Shown piece after piece: positions 9,927-18,864 of a stretch of 64,000 nt of DNA (within the stretch, counting starts at the first letter, position 1; each line of letters starts with the position of its first letter). This DNA comes from Verrucomicrobiaceae bacterium (lineage in GTDB: Bacteria > Verrucomicrobiota > Verrucomicrobiia > Verrucomicrobiales > Verrucomicrobiaceae), in contig JABTUN010000002.1 in NCBI GenBank assembly GCA_015075365.1, forward strand, positions 558,001-622,000. Reading direction: 5' to 3'. The translations under genes and the position numbers were made by a program. The notes beneath the pieces are model-generated. The model was not told the DNA's origin, did not search any database, and saw only the letters and a program-made list of their open reading frames with translations.

Positions 9927-11603
9927 ATGTCTCCCACACTCAAAGACCTTCTCCCTCCCGATCAGCAGCCTCTCACGATTCAGCCCCATGAATCCGTGAT
10001 GGAGGCCATCGAACGGCTGCGTGCGCATCAATACAACCAGCTTCCTGTCGTGGACGACCAAGGGCGCTGCCGTGGTGAGGTGGTGACGTATGAAACCATT
10101 CTTCATGCCTCTCTTGCGTTCGAGACCGAGCCACCGAAGCTCAAGGTGAAAGACGCCACCAAACGTGTGTCGACCTACGGAGCTGACGATGATTTGCTCA
10201 CAACGCTGGATGCGATCCAAAGCAGTGACTTTGCGTTGATCGTGGGAGAAGATGACAAGCTCACGGGCATCGTCACCACCGCTGACACCACGGCGTATTT
10301 TCACAAGTATGCCGGCGATCTCATGATGATTGAAGGTGTGGAGGTGAGCATCAAGGAGGCCATTGAAATCCTTTACGGCGGGCTGCAAGAACCCGCGCTG
10401 ATCGAAGCCATTGAGTCCGTGACGGATCGCGCCTCAGACACTCGGAAAAAGCTGCCGGCCGCCATTAAAGCCTACCTCGGCAAAATGAATGTGGCACCAC
10501 CACAAGGTGACGACACCCAAGCGCTGGCTGTGGCGGTAGAGAAGCTCAACCTCCCCAAGGCTGGCAAACCTTTCGACCGCCTCACCTTTGACGAATACAC
10601 TGAGATTCTACTTCGACACCCTAAAGCTCCGCGCGTTGGGGAAACCGACAGTGCCGGAACAATCCGCAAGCTCCTTCACACTGTCCGCGATGCGCGCAAC
10701 AAGCTCGCCCACTTCCGTGGTGATGTGACCATCCGTGAACGGGCGGACATCAAGTTTGCTACCGAGTGGCTGGAGCGGCATCAGCCCGTGCCAACACTCT
10801 CGTCCGCACCAACTTCAACGCCTCCACCAGAATCTGTTGAAGTGATCTTCATGAATCCGCCTTATGAGAACAAGGGAGAAGAGGATTCAGCGCCACAAGG
10901 GAAGTATGCAGCTCTGTCTAGGCACCTTGGTCAACTGGACCCGTCCGTGCAGAGTTGCATGATGACTTTTGCCGAGGTTGAGCGGTTGCTTAACGAAAAG
11001 CTCCCCCAGTCTGCCTATGAGTATCGCGCATGGTGGGCCAACGACCCCTCCAAGCCTCATGCCGCTGGCTGGCTGGCTCAAGGCTGGAAGGCCCAATCAC
11101 TCAGTATGTCCGAGAAGCGGCTCACTTTCGTGCGCACCGACGACAGACAACAGGCTTACATCGCCTTCTTCAGCCGCATTAACTCAGAGTTGCGCAAGTG
11201 TTCTGAGTTCCCCCTGAAGGATACCAATCCACAGGGACAAAATTGGCACACGCTAGCCTCCCTCTTTCCGGATACCTCATACAGGGCCGACGTGATTTGT
11301 GCTTTCGTGCGTCAGAGGCGCCTTCGAGTAGAACTTTATCTGGACGATCCACGGGAGTTTTTGACGGGCAAAGACATTTTTGACTCCCTGAAAGAGCGTC
11401 AGGCTGAATTAGAGCAACAATTCGGTGAACCGCTCGAATGGGAGCGGCTTGATGAGCGTCGAGCGAGCCGAATAGCAATTTACACTGATGCTTCCATATT
11501 AACCGATGCCGATAATGAAAATGCCATCATGTGGACCGTCAATCGAGCAAGGGATTTCCACCGCGTGTTTGCGCCAGTGTTTCCAGGCATAGGCCACGTC
11601 TAA
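9927..11603 (+). CDS. CBS-pair / HEPN-like / DUF7662-like / DUF4268-like protein
   Basis: A 558-aa protein with four recognisable parts. Residues 5-135 are a CBS-domain pair (ESVMEAIERLRAHQYNQLPVV and the matching FALIVGEDDKLTGIVTTAD), which in known families binds adenine nucleotides or SAM. Residues 150-295 are helical and end in VRDA-R257-NKLA-H262, a typical RX4H HEPN motif. Residues 325-400 resemble DUF7662 (YAALSRHLG, TFAEVERLL, YRAWWAND, WLAQGWKA). Residues 405-555 resemble DUF4268 (YLDDPREF, QFGEPLEWERLDE), a domain common in defence genes. A nucleotide-sensing ribonuclease or adaptor for the system is an inference. Translation probably starts from GAGG overlapping the previous stop. 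Confidence 0.82.
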   Translation: MSPTLKDLLPPDQQPLTIQPHESVMEAIERLRAHQYNQLPVVDDQGRCRGEVVTYETILHASLAFETEPPKLKVKDATKRVSTYGADDDLLTTLDAIQSSDFALIVGEDDKLTGIVTTADTTAYFHKYAGDLMMIEGVEVSIKEAIEILYGGLQEPALIEAIESVTDRASDTRKKLPAAIKAYLGKMNVAPPQGDDTQALAVAVEKLNLPKAGKPFDRLTFDEYTEILLRHPKAPRVGETDSAGTIRKLLHTVRDARNKLAHFRGDVTIRERADIKFATEWLERHQPVPTLSSAPTSTPPPESVEVIFMNPPYENKGEEDSAPQGKYAALSRHLGQLDPSVQSCMMTFAEVERLLNEKLPQSAYEYRAWWANDPSKPHAAGWLAQGWKAQSLSMSEKRLTFVRTDDRQQAYIAFFSRINSELRKCSEFPLKDTNPQGQNWHTLASLFPDTSYRADVICAFVRQRRLRVELYLDDPREFLTGKDIFDSLKERQAELEQQFGEPLEWERLDERRASRIAIYTDASILTDADNENAIMWTVNRARDFHRVFAPVFPGIGHV

Positions 11604-11615
11604 AGAGGTATTTCC

Positions 11616-14600
11616 ATGAGTGTATTTGCCCTTCATCAATCCGTGTTGTCCGACTATCGCGATTTCGTGCGGTCGTTCTTCTCAGTGAACGACGAACGGG
11701 CACGCCAGTATGTGGAACAGGCGCTCGATCAGGAAAGCCGCCTGTGGCCGGACTTTCTTCTCCAAGTCAGCCCCTCGTATGCCCGCGTCTCCACGGTGGA
11801 CGACCTCGCCGCCAGAGGTGTGCTGCACCCAGAGACGGCCCGCATCTTCCGCACGGCAGAGGGACATCCTTTTCACCTGTATCATCATCAGGTGGGGGCG
11901 CTGGAACGCGCCACTAGTGGCGGCAGCTATGTGGTCACCAGCGGCACGGGATCTGGCAAGAGTTTAACGTATTTCCTCCCCATCATCGACAACCTGCTGC
12001 GCCAGCCGCCGACTGGAGATCGAGTGTCTGCTTTGGTGGTGTATCCGATGAACGCGCTGGTAAACAGTCAGGTGCAGGCGCTGGAGAAACTGCGCACAGA
12101 CTACGAGCGCCGCACGGGGGCACACTTCCCCGTGACCTTTGCCAAATACACGGGCGAGACGGCAAACAACAGCCGCCAAGACATGAGACTGCAACCGCCG
12201 CAGATCATGCTCACGAACTATGTGATGGCGGAACTGCTGCTCGTGAGGCCGGAGGATCAGCGATTCCTCGACCACGCCGGCGGTGGGCTGCGCTACCTCG
12301 TCTTTGACGAACTGCACACCTACCGGGGTCGCCAGGGGGCGGACGTGGCGATGCTCATACGTCGCCTCAAGGAGCGCTGTGCTGCGCCCAACATGATCTG
12401 CGTGGGCACCAGTGCGACGATGGTCTCCAGCCGCAATGCCGCGCCGGTGGCGCGGCGACAAGCGGTGGCGGAGTTTGCCTCGAAGTTGTTTGGACTACCT
12501 CTCACAGAGGCGCAGGTGGTGGAAGAAACCCTGGAGCCCTACACACTAGGAAACGAGCCTTCTAGGCAGGAGCTGGCCCACGTCGTGAACTCGCCGCTGC
12601 CTGCACTGACATTGCAGGAGTTCCGTCAGCATCCGCTGGCACGCTGGGCGGAGTCCGAATTTGGTGTGGAATCAGAGCCAGGAGACTCCACTCGCCTGCG
12701 CCGGCGTGTGCCGCGCACTTTAGCAGAAGCCGCAACGAGGCTTAGTGAGGCCAGCGGAGTAGATGCTGACGTATGCCTACAACGCCTGCAAGAGGTGCTG
12801 ACTCGCGGTGGCGAATTGGACCGAGAAGACGGCGGGAGGGCCTTTGCCTTCAAGCTGCATCAATTCATCGGCCAGGGCCGTGCGCTCTATGCCACGCTCG
12901 AAGACACGGCCTCGCGGGAGTTCTCCATGGAGGGACAACTGCTCGCTGGCGAGGGACGCATCTTCGCTCCGATCAAGTTTTGTCGTCAGTGTGGGCAGGA
13001 CTATTACCATGTGCTGAAGCCGCGACAGGGCGACCGGCTTCAAGCACACCCTGTGGGTGCAGAGAGCGAAGACGAAGACCTGAGCAAGGGCTACCTGATG
13101 CTGGCACCGGTGGAGAATGACTGGAGTGCCGACCGTATCCCCGACGATTGGCGTGACCAGCGAGGCAGGCTCAAGCAAACGTGGCGTGATCGTGTGCCAG
13201 AAGCAGTCTGGGTCTCGCCCAACGGTAATTTCAGCACCGCGGAACGTCCGGGTGCGGTGAAGATGTGGTATCAGCCGCAGCCCTTCAGTTTGTGTCTGTG
13301 CTGTGGCGAGTACTACTCGGCGAGGGAGAAGGAATTTGGAAAACTGGCCTCCATCTCCAGTGAGGCACGCAGCAGCGCCACGACGGTGCTCGCCACATCC
13401 CTGCTTCGCCACTCGGGTGGTGAAGGAAATCCGCGAGACAAGCTACTGACCTTCACCGACAACCGGCAGGATGCTTCCCTCCAGTCGGGCCACTTCAATG
13501 ACTTCGTTCATGTGTCGCTGCTGCGCTGTGCCCTATACGGCGCCCTCCAGCAGCAGCCTACGCTGACGTTTGATCGAGTGGCGGAGGCCGTCGTGGCGTC
13601 CTCGGGTCTCGGGGTAGAGCACATTGTCCACGAGCGAAACGCTGGGCTCGATTCTACCTCACAAGCTGCTCGTGAGGTGATGCAGGCATTCACCGAACTC
13701 ACCGAATACAGGCTCTACGAAGACCTTCGTCGGGGCTGGCGAGTCGTGCAGCCGAATCTGGAGCACGTGGGACTGCTCAGGGTGGGCTATCGGGGACTGG
13801 AGGAAGTCTGTGCCAACGCCAGCGGATGGGCTTTTCACCCTGCTGCAGCCGCCCTGCCGCAGGAGGAGCGCAGGATCATCGTGAAGGCGATCCTAGATCA
13901 CTTCCGCCGCAAGCTCGCCATCGCCAGCCGATGCCTGCAAGAAACGCCCCAGCAGCAGCTCCGCCGACGCTGTGAGCAAAGACTGAATGAGTTCTGGGGC
14001 CTGGATGAATCCGGCATGGAGCTTCGACAAGCGACGAGGTTCGTGCTGCTTGGACAGTCTTCCCGAGCCGTAGAAGGATTCAGTCTCAATCAACGAAGCA
14101 AGCTCGGGCGCTTCATTTGCCAGCGTTTGCATTTGGATGCAACGGAGTATGACGCCGTCGCCGGCCGTCTGCTGGATTTGCTGGGGGCGCAAGGTCTGCT
14201 TGCCCGCCTCGATCCGGTGGACGACCACCGCTTTTTCCAGCTCGATGCTTCCTGTCTGCTCTGGCAACTGGGCGACGGCTCGCCACCTATTCCTGACCCT
14301 CTGCATTCTCGACGTGCCACGGCGGACGGCTATCAAGAGGCCCCTGCACCGGTGAATGCTTTCTTCGTGAGGTTTTACCAGGAAACGGCAACCAGGTTGG
14401 CTGCCCTGGAGGCCAGAGAGCACACGGCACAGGTGGTCAAGCAGGGTGAACGCGAGCGCCGGGAAAGACGTTTCCGCTGGGAAGAGCGAGACACCACCAA
14501 GGAGCGCGATGGGCTGCGCCGCCTGCCCTACCTCGTCTGCTCGCCCACGATGGAGCTTGGCGTGGACATCGCCGACCTCGACCTCGTCCACATGCGCAAT

Positions 14601-16715
14601 GTACCCCCCACGCCGGCGAACTACGCGCAGCGAAGTGGTCGTGCCGGACGACAAGGACAGCCGGGATTGATTTTCACCTACTGCGGGGCGTTGAATAGCC
14701 ACGATCAGTATTTCTTCCGCAATCGCACCGAGATGGTGGCTGGAAGCGTGAAACCGCCCCAAATCGAACTGGCAAACGAAGCGCTGCTCGCGGCGCATTT
14801 GCACGCCGTATGGCTTGGGCAGGTGCGATTGCCGCTCGGCACCTCAATTGAAGACACGGTCGAAACCGAGATCGAAGGAATGCCACTGAAGGAACATGTT
14901 CGGAACTCAATCGTGCTTTCAGAGTCAGACCGCGAACAAGTGCTGACGAGGGTGCGACAGCTTTTCCAAGCCGATGCGGGAATCCTCGATACTTGCGGAT
15001 GGTTTTCTGAAGCTTGGATTGATCAAGTTCTGCGAGATGCGCCGACGGCGTTCGACGCCGCGTTCAATCGCTGGAGAGAACTCTATCGTGCTGCCATGAG
15101 GCAAATGACAGAGGCTCAAAGCGCTGTCCTGCGAGCGAGGCAGAGAGACGACCAGGAGCAGGCACGCCGGAGGGCAGATGAAGCCCTGCGCCAGCTCAAC
15201 CTGCTGCGCCAGATCAGTGTCTCACGCGAGGAGTCCGATTTTTATCCTTATCGCTACCTCGCAAGCGAGGGATTTCTTCCCGGCTACAACTTCCCAGCTC
15301 TGCCCGTTCGCGCTTGGATTCCCCGTGAGGATGGAGAGTTCATTCCACGTCCCCGCTTCCTGGCATTGCGGGAGTTTGCCCCAGGCAACTTTGTTTACCA
15401 CGAAGGCCGGCGTTGGGAGGTCAGTAGTTTTCAAGCGCCTCCGGGCGGACTCGATGAGCGCCGCAGACAGGTCAGGCTTTGCCGCACTTGTGGGGCATTC
15501 TGTGATCCCTCCTTGGATCGTTGCCCAACCTGCGACAGCCGATTCACCCCCGACAACTCCCAGTCCACCACGCTGCTGGACATGCCCAACGTCCGCTGCC
15601 GTCCCCGCGAGAGAATCACCTGCGATGAGGAGGAGCGCCTGCGCCGTGGCTATGACTCTGAGACAGTCTATCAATTTGCCCGAACAGCAGGTGGTGTGCC
15701 TCGAACTCAGGAGGCAGATGTCGTCGTCAACGGCACGCCCGTGATGCGATTGATCTACGGTCCTGCGGCGACTGTGTTGCGCATCAATCACGGCTGGCGC
15801 GCGGCACCTCAGCCCGGCTTCTTGATGGACTTCGAGAGCGGTGAAGTCTTCCACGCAGCATCTCCAAATGCAGGAGCAGCACCGCCGAGGCCGCGCCGCT
15901 TGGAGAGAATCAGGCTGGCCGTCCAGGGCACCCAGAACGTGCTCGTGATACGCTTGCTGCGCCAAGAGCTGGCGAATGTTGAAACCAGCCTCCAGTATGC
16001 CCTGCTAAGGGGCTGCGAACAGCTCTTCCAACTTGAGGAAGCCGAGCTTTCTGCCGAGCGAGTTGGGGCCGGCGACAATCGCGCCATCCTACTCTACGAG
16101 GCGGCCGAGGGGGGCGCTGGGGCCCTACAACGTCTTGTTGCCCCTGGAATCCTCAATCGAGTGGCGCGGGAGGCGCTCATGCGTTGTCACTTTGATGAAC
16201 ACGGAAATGACCTGCGTGCTCAATGTGTGGCTGCCTGTTACGAGTGTTTGATGAGCTTCGGCAATCAGCACGAGGCAGCGTCTTTGGATCGCAGGCAAAT
16301 CCGCCGGCACCTCATGGATCTGGCTGCATGTCAAGTTCTTCCTCGGATCGGGGGACGCGACTGGCACGCACATCTTGCCTGGCTCCGCTCCCTCACGGAC
16401 TCCCGCTCCGAAATTGAGCGGCGGTTTCTCGACGCCTTGGCTGCCGGTCAGCACCGACTTCCGGACGAAGCCCAGCGAGGCATCGAGCACCCCCGCTGCA
16501 TTCCCGACTTCTTTTATCAGCCGAACATCTGCGTGTTTTGTGATGGTTCCGTACATGACACACCCGCTCAAGCTCAGCGCGACCAGGAAATCCGAACCGA
16601 ACTACTCAACCGTGGATACCGTGTCGTCGTAATTCGTTACGACGATGATTTGCCCGGACAGATCACGGCTTACCCGGAACTGTTCGGCCTGTCGGGCACA
16701 GACTGGAGGCCATAA
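11616..16715 (+). CDS. Large DUF1998 SF2 helicase (DruE/DrmA-DrmB-like) with C-terminal nuclease-like domain
   Basis: A 1699-aa DEAD/DEAH-type helicase. Walker A is SGTGSGKS at 109-116, motif II is D231-E-L-H234, motif III is GTSATM, and motif VI is [11 protein letters not shown] near 1005. Cysteine pairs C456/C459 with C560/C563, and C1289/C1292 with C1303/C1306, look like zinc sites. The DUF1998 region has EAAEGGAG and the cysteine cluster C1537, C1541, C1544. The last 100 residues (E1599/E1601, PD1631, FCD1643GSVHD) resemble the Vsr/DUF559 branch of PD-(D/E)XK nucleases. DISARM normally has separate DrmA helicase and DrmB DUF1998 proteins; Druantia has a single DruE of this size. This gene therefore probably replaces drmA and drmB. 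An AGAGG ribosome site precedes the ATG. Confidence 0.85.
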   Translation: MSVFALHQSVLSDYRDFVRSFFSVNDERARQYVEQALDQESRLWPDFLLQVSPSYARVSTVDDLAARGVLHPETARIFRTAEGHPFHLYHHQVGALERATSGGSYVVTSGTGSGKSLTYFLPIIDNLLRQPPTGDRVSALVVYPMNALVNSQVQALEKLRTDYERRTGAHFPVTFAKYTGETANNSRQDMRLQPPQIMLTNYVMAELLLVRPEDQRFLDHAGGGLRYLVFDELHTYRGRQGADVAMLIRRLKERCAAPNMICVGTSATMVSSRNAAPVARRQAVAEFASKLFGLPLTEAQVVEETLEPYTLGNEPSRQELAHVVNSPLPALTLQEFRQHPLARWAESEFGVESEPGDSTRLRRRVPRTLAEAATRLSEASGVDADVCLQRLQEVLTRGGELDREDGGRAFAFKLHQFIGQGRALYATLEDTASREFSMEGQLLAGEGRIFAPIKFCRQCGQDYYHVLKPRQGDRLQAHPVGAESEDEDLSKGYLMLAPVENDWSADRIPDDWRDQRGRLKQTWRDRVPEAVWVSPNGNFSTAERPGAVKMWYQPQPFSLCLCCGEYYSAREKEFGKLASISSEARSSATTVLATSLLRHSGGEGNPRDKLLTFTDNRQDASLQSGHFNDFVHVSLLRCALYGALQQQPTLTFDRVAEAVVASSGLGVEHIVHERNAGLDSTSQAAREVMQAFTELTEYRLYEDLRRGWRVVQPNLEHVGLLRVGYRGLEEVCANASGWAFHPAAAALPQEERRIIVKAILDHFRRKLAIASRCLQETPQQQLRRRCEQRLNEFWGLDESGMELRQATRFVLLGQSSRAVEGFSLNQRSKLGRFICQRLHLDATEYDAVAGRLLDLLGAQGLLARLDPVDDHRFFQLDASCLLWQLGDGSPPIPDPLHSRRATADGYQEAPAPVNAFFVRFYQETATRLAALEAREHTAQVVKQGERERRERRFRWEERDTTKERDGLRRLPYLVCSPTMELGVDIADLDLVHMRNVPPTPANYAQRSGRAGRQGQPGLIFTYCGALNSHDQYFFRNRTEMVAGSVKPPQIELANEALLAAHLHAVWLGQVRLPLGTSIEDTVETEIEGMPLKEHVRNSIVLSESDREQVLTRVRQLFQADAGILDTCGWFSEAWIDQVLRDAPTAFDAAFNRWRELYRAAMRQMTEAQSAVLRARQRDDQEQARRRADEALRQLNLLRQISVSREESDFYPYRYLASEGFLPGYNFPALPVRAWIPREDGEFIPRPRFLALREFAPGNFVYHEGRRWEVSSFQAPPGGLDERRRQVRLCRTCGAFCDPSLDRCPTCDSRFTPDNSQSTTLLDMPNVRCRPRERITCDEEERLRRGYDSETVYQFARTAGGVPRTQEADVVVNGTPVMRLIYGPAATVLRINHGWRAAPQPGFLMDFESGEVFHAASPNAGAAPPRPRRLERIRLAVQGTQNVLVIRLLRQELANVETSLQYALLRGCEQLFQLEEAELSAERVGAGDNRAILLYEAAEGGAGALQRLVAPGILNRVAREALMRCHFDEHGNDLRAQCVAACYECLMSFGNQHEAASLDRRQIRRHLMDLAACQVLPRIGGRDWHAHLAWLRSLTDSRSEIERRFLDALAAGQHRLPDEAQRGIEHPRCIPDFFYQPNICVFCDGSVHDTPAQAQRDQEIRTELLNRGYRVVVIRYDDDLPGQITAYPELFGLSGTDWRP

Positions 16716-16734
16716 TGATAAGACCACTTTCCCC

Positions 16735-16986
16735 ATGAATTCATCACCTTCAGCGCCGTCTCCGTCTGCATCACCTTTGACCGCTGAGGAAACGCTGGAT
16801 CTCATGTCCAAAGTGCCGCCGGAACTCTTCGACACCTTGAGCGAGGAGGAAATGCGCGTGATGGCTCATCAGTCAGAACCGGCGAAATGGCCGGCAGACC
16901 TACAGGTGAAGGTGTCCGAATACATGAGCCTGGACGAGCCGGAAGCCCCTGAACCGCCGAACGGGCGGGAGACGATTGATCTTTAG
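16735..16986 (+). CDS. Small acidic protein at the end of the defence operon
   Basis: An 83-aa protein of unknown function starting at ATG 16735, 19 nt after the helicase stop and in the same direction. The N-terminus is a Ser/Pro-rich low-complexity stretch, followed by an acidic helical segment (TAEETLDLMSKVPPELFDTL) and a proline-rich tail. The frame stays open further upstream, but that part overlaps the helicase gene and has no protein-like character. Position suggests that it is co-transcribed with the defence genes, perhaps as an accessory or regulator; nothing in the sequence shows a function. Confidence 0.55.
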   Translation: MNSSPSAPSPSASPLTAEETLDLMSKVPPELFDTLSEEEMRVMAHQSEPAKWPADLQVKVSEYMSLDEPEAPEPPNGRETIDL

Positions 16987-16998
16987 CGAACTGCCAAA

Positions 16999-17145
16999 AT
17001 GGCGAAACGCCCGCGAAAGAAACAACCCCAGACATCGAGGCCGCCCCGCTCTGCCGCGACGGGATTGCGCTATCGCGTGGAAGCCGAACAAATGGGCACA
17101 GCCCCTCACTCCAAGAAAAGACTCAGTGGACCTGACGAAGGCTGA
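16999..17145 (+). CDS. Possible 48-aa basic protein
   Basis: A short open frame beginning MAKRPRKKQPQT, 12 nt after the previous stop and before the integrase. It is strongly basic and compatible with a small nucleic-acid-binding protein or with the start of a gene cut off when the island rearranged. No motif is recognisable and no clear ribosome site precedes it, so this call is tentative. Confidence 0.25.
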   Translation: MAKRPRKKQPQTSRPPRSAATGLRYRVEAEQMGTAPHSKKRLSGPDEG

Positions 17146-17190
17146 TGCCGTGCCATCCGCCGCAGACGCGGCACCATGTTGGTTATCCCT

Positions 17191-18669
17191 TCACCCGGCA
17201 CGACGGAATTTCTTCCTGCCTGACGGTGCGTCCTTTTCAGCGAATTCGCCGGCGATTACATTCACAGCGGACGGCGCGAGCAGGGAGCCGAGCCCGGCGG
17301 TGATGCGGCGCTTTTTATCCGTGTAGTAGGCGGCGGTGGTGGAGATTTGAGCGTGCCGCAAGACGCTCTGTGCGGCAAAGATGCCCTGCGTGCTGGCAAG
17401 CAGCGCCCCCAGCTCTTTGCGCAGTTCGTGGAGCGGCTTCCGGGCAGTGACACCCTGCTTGCGCAGCCAAGCGTAGAGGGTCTCAAAGTGCGGCTCGCAG
17501 CGATAGTTCACCCGACTGGTTTCATGGCGGGGTGGGCGGCTGGATTGGATGACAAAAGCCCCCTTCCCTTGGCCCTTCCAGCCACGCAGGAGCGCGAGCA
17601 ACTCGGAATCAATATCGACCTCGCCCACACTATCCTCAGACTTCGGCGTAAAGAACTCCGTGCGCTCGATGCGGATGAGGGATTTGTCGAAGTCAACTTG
17701 CGCCCAAGTGAGGAGATCAATCTCCCGCTTTCGAAGGCCACACAGGAGGCCCAGAGCGAAGATTTTGAATGGCTCGCCCTCCAGCTCGGCACGGGCGGCA
17801 TTGATGAGCTTCCCAGCGTCCACCTTGCTCTGGTAGGCCGTGCTCCCTCTCTGGGGTAGTTCGATTCCAGCAAACGGCAACGGGTCGGGCAGCAGGAGTT
17901 CTTTAGATGCGAACTTGCGCGTTTTGGGAGCGAAGAGGGACCGAGCACAACGGAGTAGGGTCGCTGCGCTGTTTTCAGCCCTTCTACGTGCTTCTGGAGA
18001 GCCCCCTGCCCTGGCGATGTATTGGAGCTTCCAACGCTGCACAGCGGAGTCGGTTAGCACAGTCAGGGGTAATGCATCCACCTTGGCGATCCAGGCGTCT
18101 CGGCCACCGCTGCGGTAATCGAAACGGCTTTGAAGCACGGGGCGACCTTTCCTATCCTTTTTGGGCTTGCCCAGTTCATCAAGGACGGGCTGGTCGCCGA
18201 TGCCCTCGATCTCGGCGGCGATCTGACGGAGGGATTGCAGGTAAGTCGTAAATGTTGAGAGCCGGAGACCAGCGGTCTCCTTCACGCATTGAGCCCATGC
18301 GCCAATCGTTGCCGCCTTTGCCGCTATGACGGCTTTGGGTTTGTAGCATTCCAACGCCCCCTGCCATCCCTGCGCGACCAGCGAGAGGTAGATGCCGCGA
18401 GCCTTCTCAGCGGCGGCTTCGCGGTTTGCCGTTTCAAGAGGGAACCGGTGCCTGCGCCCCTTGTAGGAAATCTGGACACCGTAAAGCGCACTGCCTGCCG
18501 GTTTGCGCACTTTGGCCAACCAATGAGCCGCGGCTGTCTTCGGGTGCCGCACTTTCAACCTGTGCACTTTCTGTGCACTTTTTCGGTTCGCCAGGGAATC
18601 CTGATGTTCGTCCCCGTCCTCATCGGATGACGCTGGAAGGCTTGATTTTACTTGGATAGAAGCGATCAC
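17191..18669 (-). CDS. Tyrosine recombinase / integrase of the island
   Basis: A 492-aa phage-type integrase. The catalytic set is visible: R313 (LLCGLRKREIDLLTW), a lysine in the FFTPKSE beta-hairpin, H414 with R417 (LHELRKEL), H439 (LRHAQIS) and the nucleophile Y448 or Y449 (TAAYYTD), the H-to-Y spacing being standard for the family. Residues 60-100 carry an AP2/SAM-like arm-binding segment and 120-245 the core-binding helices. It would catalyse integration and excision at the tRNA-Arg site, whose 3' fragment lies 40 bp from its start. It points away from the attachment site into the island and converges on the defence operon. Confidence 0.9.
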   Translation of the reverse strand: MIASIQVKSSLPASSDEDGDEHQDSLANRKSAQKVHRLKVRHPKTAAAHWLAKVRKPAGSALYGVQISYKGRRHRFPLETANREAAAEKARGIYLSLVAQGWQGALECYKPKAVIAAKAATIGAWAQCVKETAGLRLSTFTTYLQSLRQIAAEIEGIGDQPVLDELGKPKKDRKGRPVLQSRFDYRSGGRDAWIAKVDALPLTVLTDSAVQRWKLQYIARAGGSPEARRRAENSAATLLRCARSLFAPKTRKFASKELLLPDPLPFAGIELPQRGSTAYQSKVDAGKLINAARAELEGEPFKIFALGLLCGLRKREIDLLTWAQVDFDKSLIRIERTEFFTPKSEDSVGEVDIDSELLALLRGWKGQGKGAFVIQSSRPPRHETSRVNYRCEPHFETLYAWLRKQGVTARKPLHELRKELGALLASTQGIFAAQSVLRHAQISTTAAYYTDKKRRITAGLGSLLAPSAVNVIAGEFAEKDAPSGRKKFRRAG

Positions 18670-18708
18670 GTCGAAACATACGCGAACATGAGCAAACCCA
18701 CAAGTTAA

Positions 18709-18756
18709 TGACTACGGATCAGAAGGTTTCAGGTTCGAATCCTGACGGGTGCGCCA
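18709..18756 (+). other. Attachment site: 3' fragment of a tRNA-Arg(ACG) gene
   Basis: The 48 nt start in the anticodon stem and contain the loop CTACGGA (anticodon ACG), the 3' half of the stem, a five-base variable loop, a perfect T-arm (TCAGG, TTCGAAT, CCTGA), the seven acceptor bases, the discriminator and CCA. The D-arm, the 5' acceptor strand and the first two bases of the anticodon stem are absent, so it is not a tRNA gene. Integrases of this family recombine at such tRNA 3' ends and leave one intact tRNA and one 3' copy. The copy here marks the island's right end; the intact tRNA-Arg should lie left of the window on the plus strand. Confidence 0.85.
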
Positions 18757-18864
18757 CTCTCCACGCAAGCACAATCAAGGCTTCCCGCGTCACGAGGCAA
18801 AACACAGGCGCCTCCCACTTTTTTCATTCGGACATGTTTCGGACACATGGAACGCGCGCCTTCG

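Noticed and set aside
855-17190. DrmC (phospholipase D-family) gene of a standard DISARM
   Set aside because: No HxKx4D motif protein was found in any frame of the operon; it may be absent or lie outside the window.
16976-17326. Plus-strand frame of 116 codons between the small protein and the integrase
   Set aside because: Its second half is antisense to the integrase C-terminus and its first half overlaps the end of the 83-aa gene; no protein-like features.
18661-18760. Complete tRNA gene
   Set aside because: Only the anticodon loop, T-arm and acceptor 3' strand exist; the bases upstream do not form a D-arm or a matching 5' acceptor strand.
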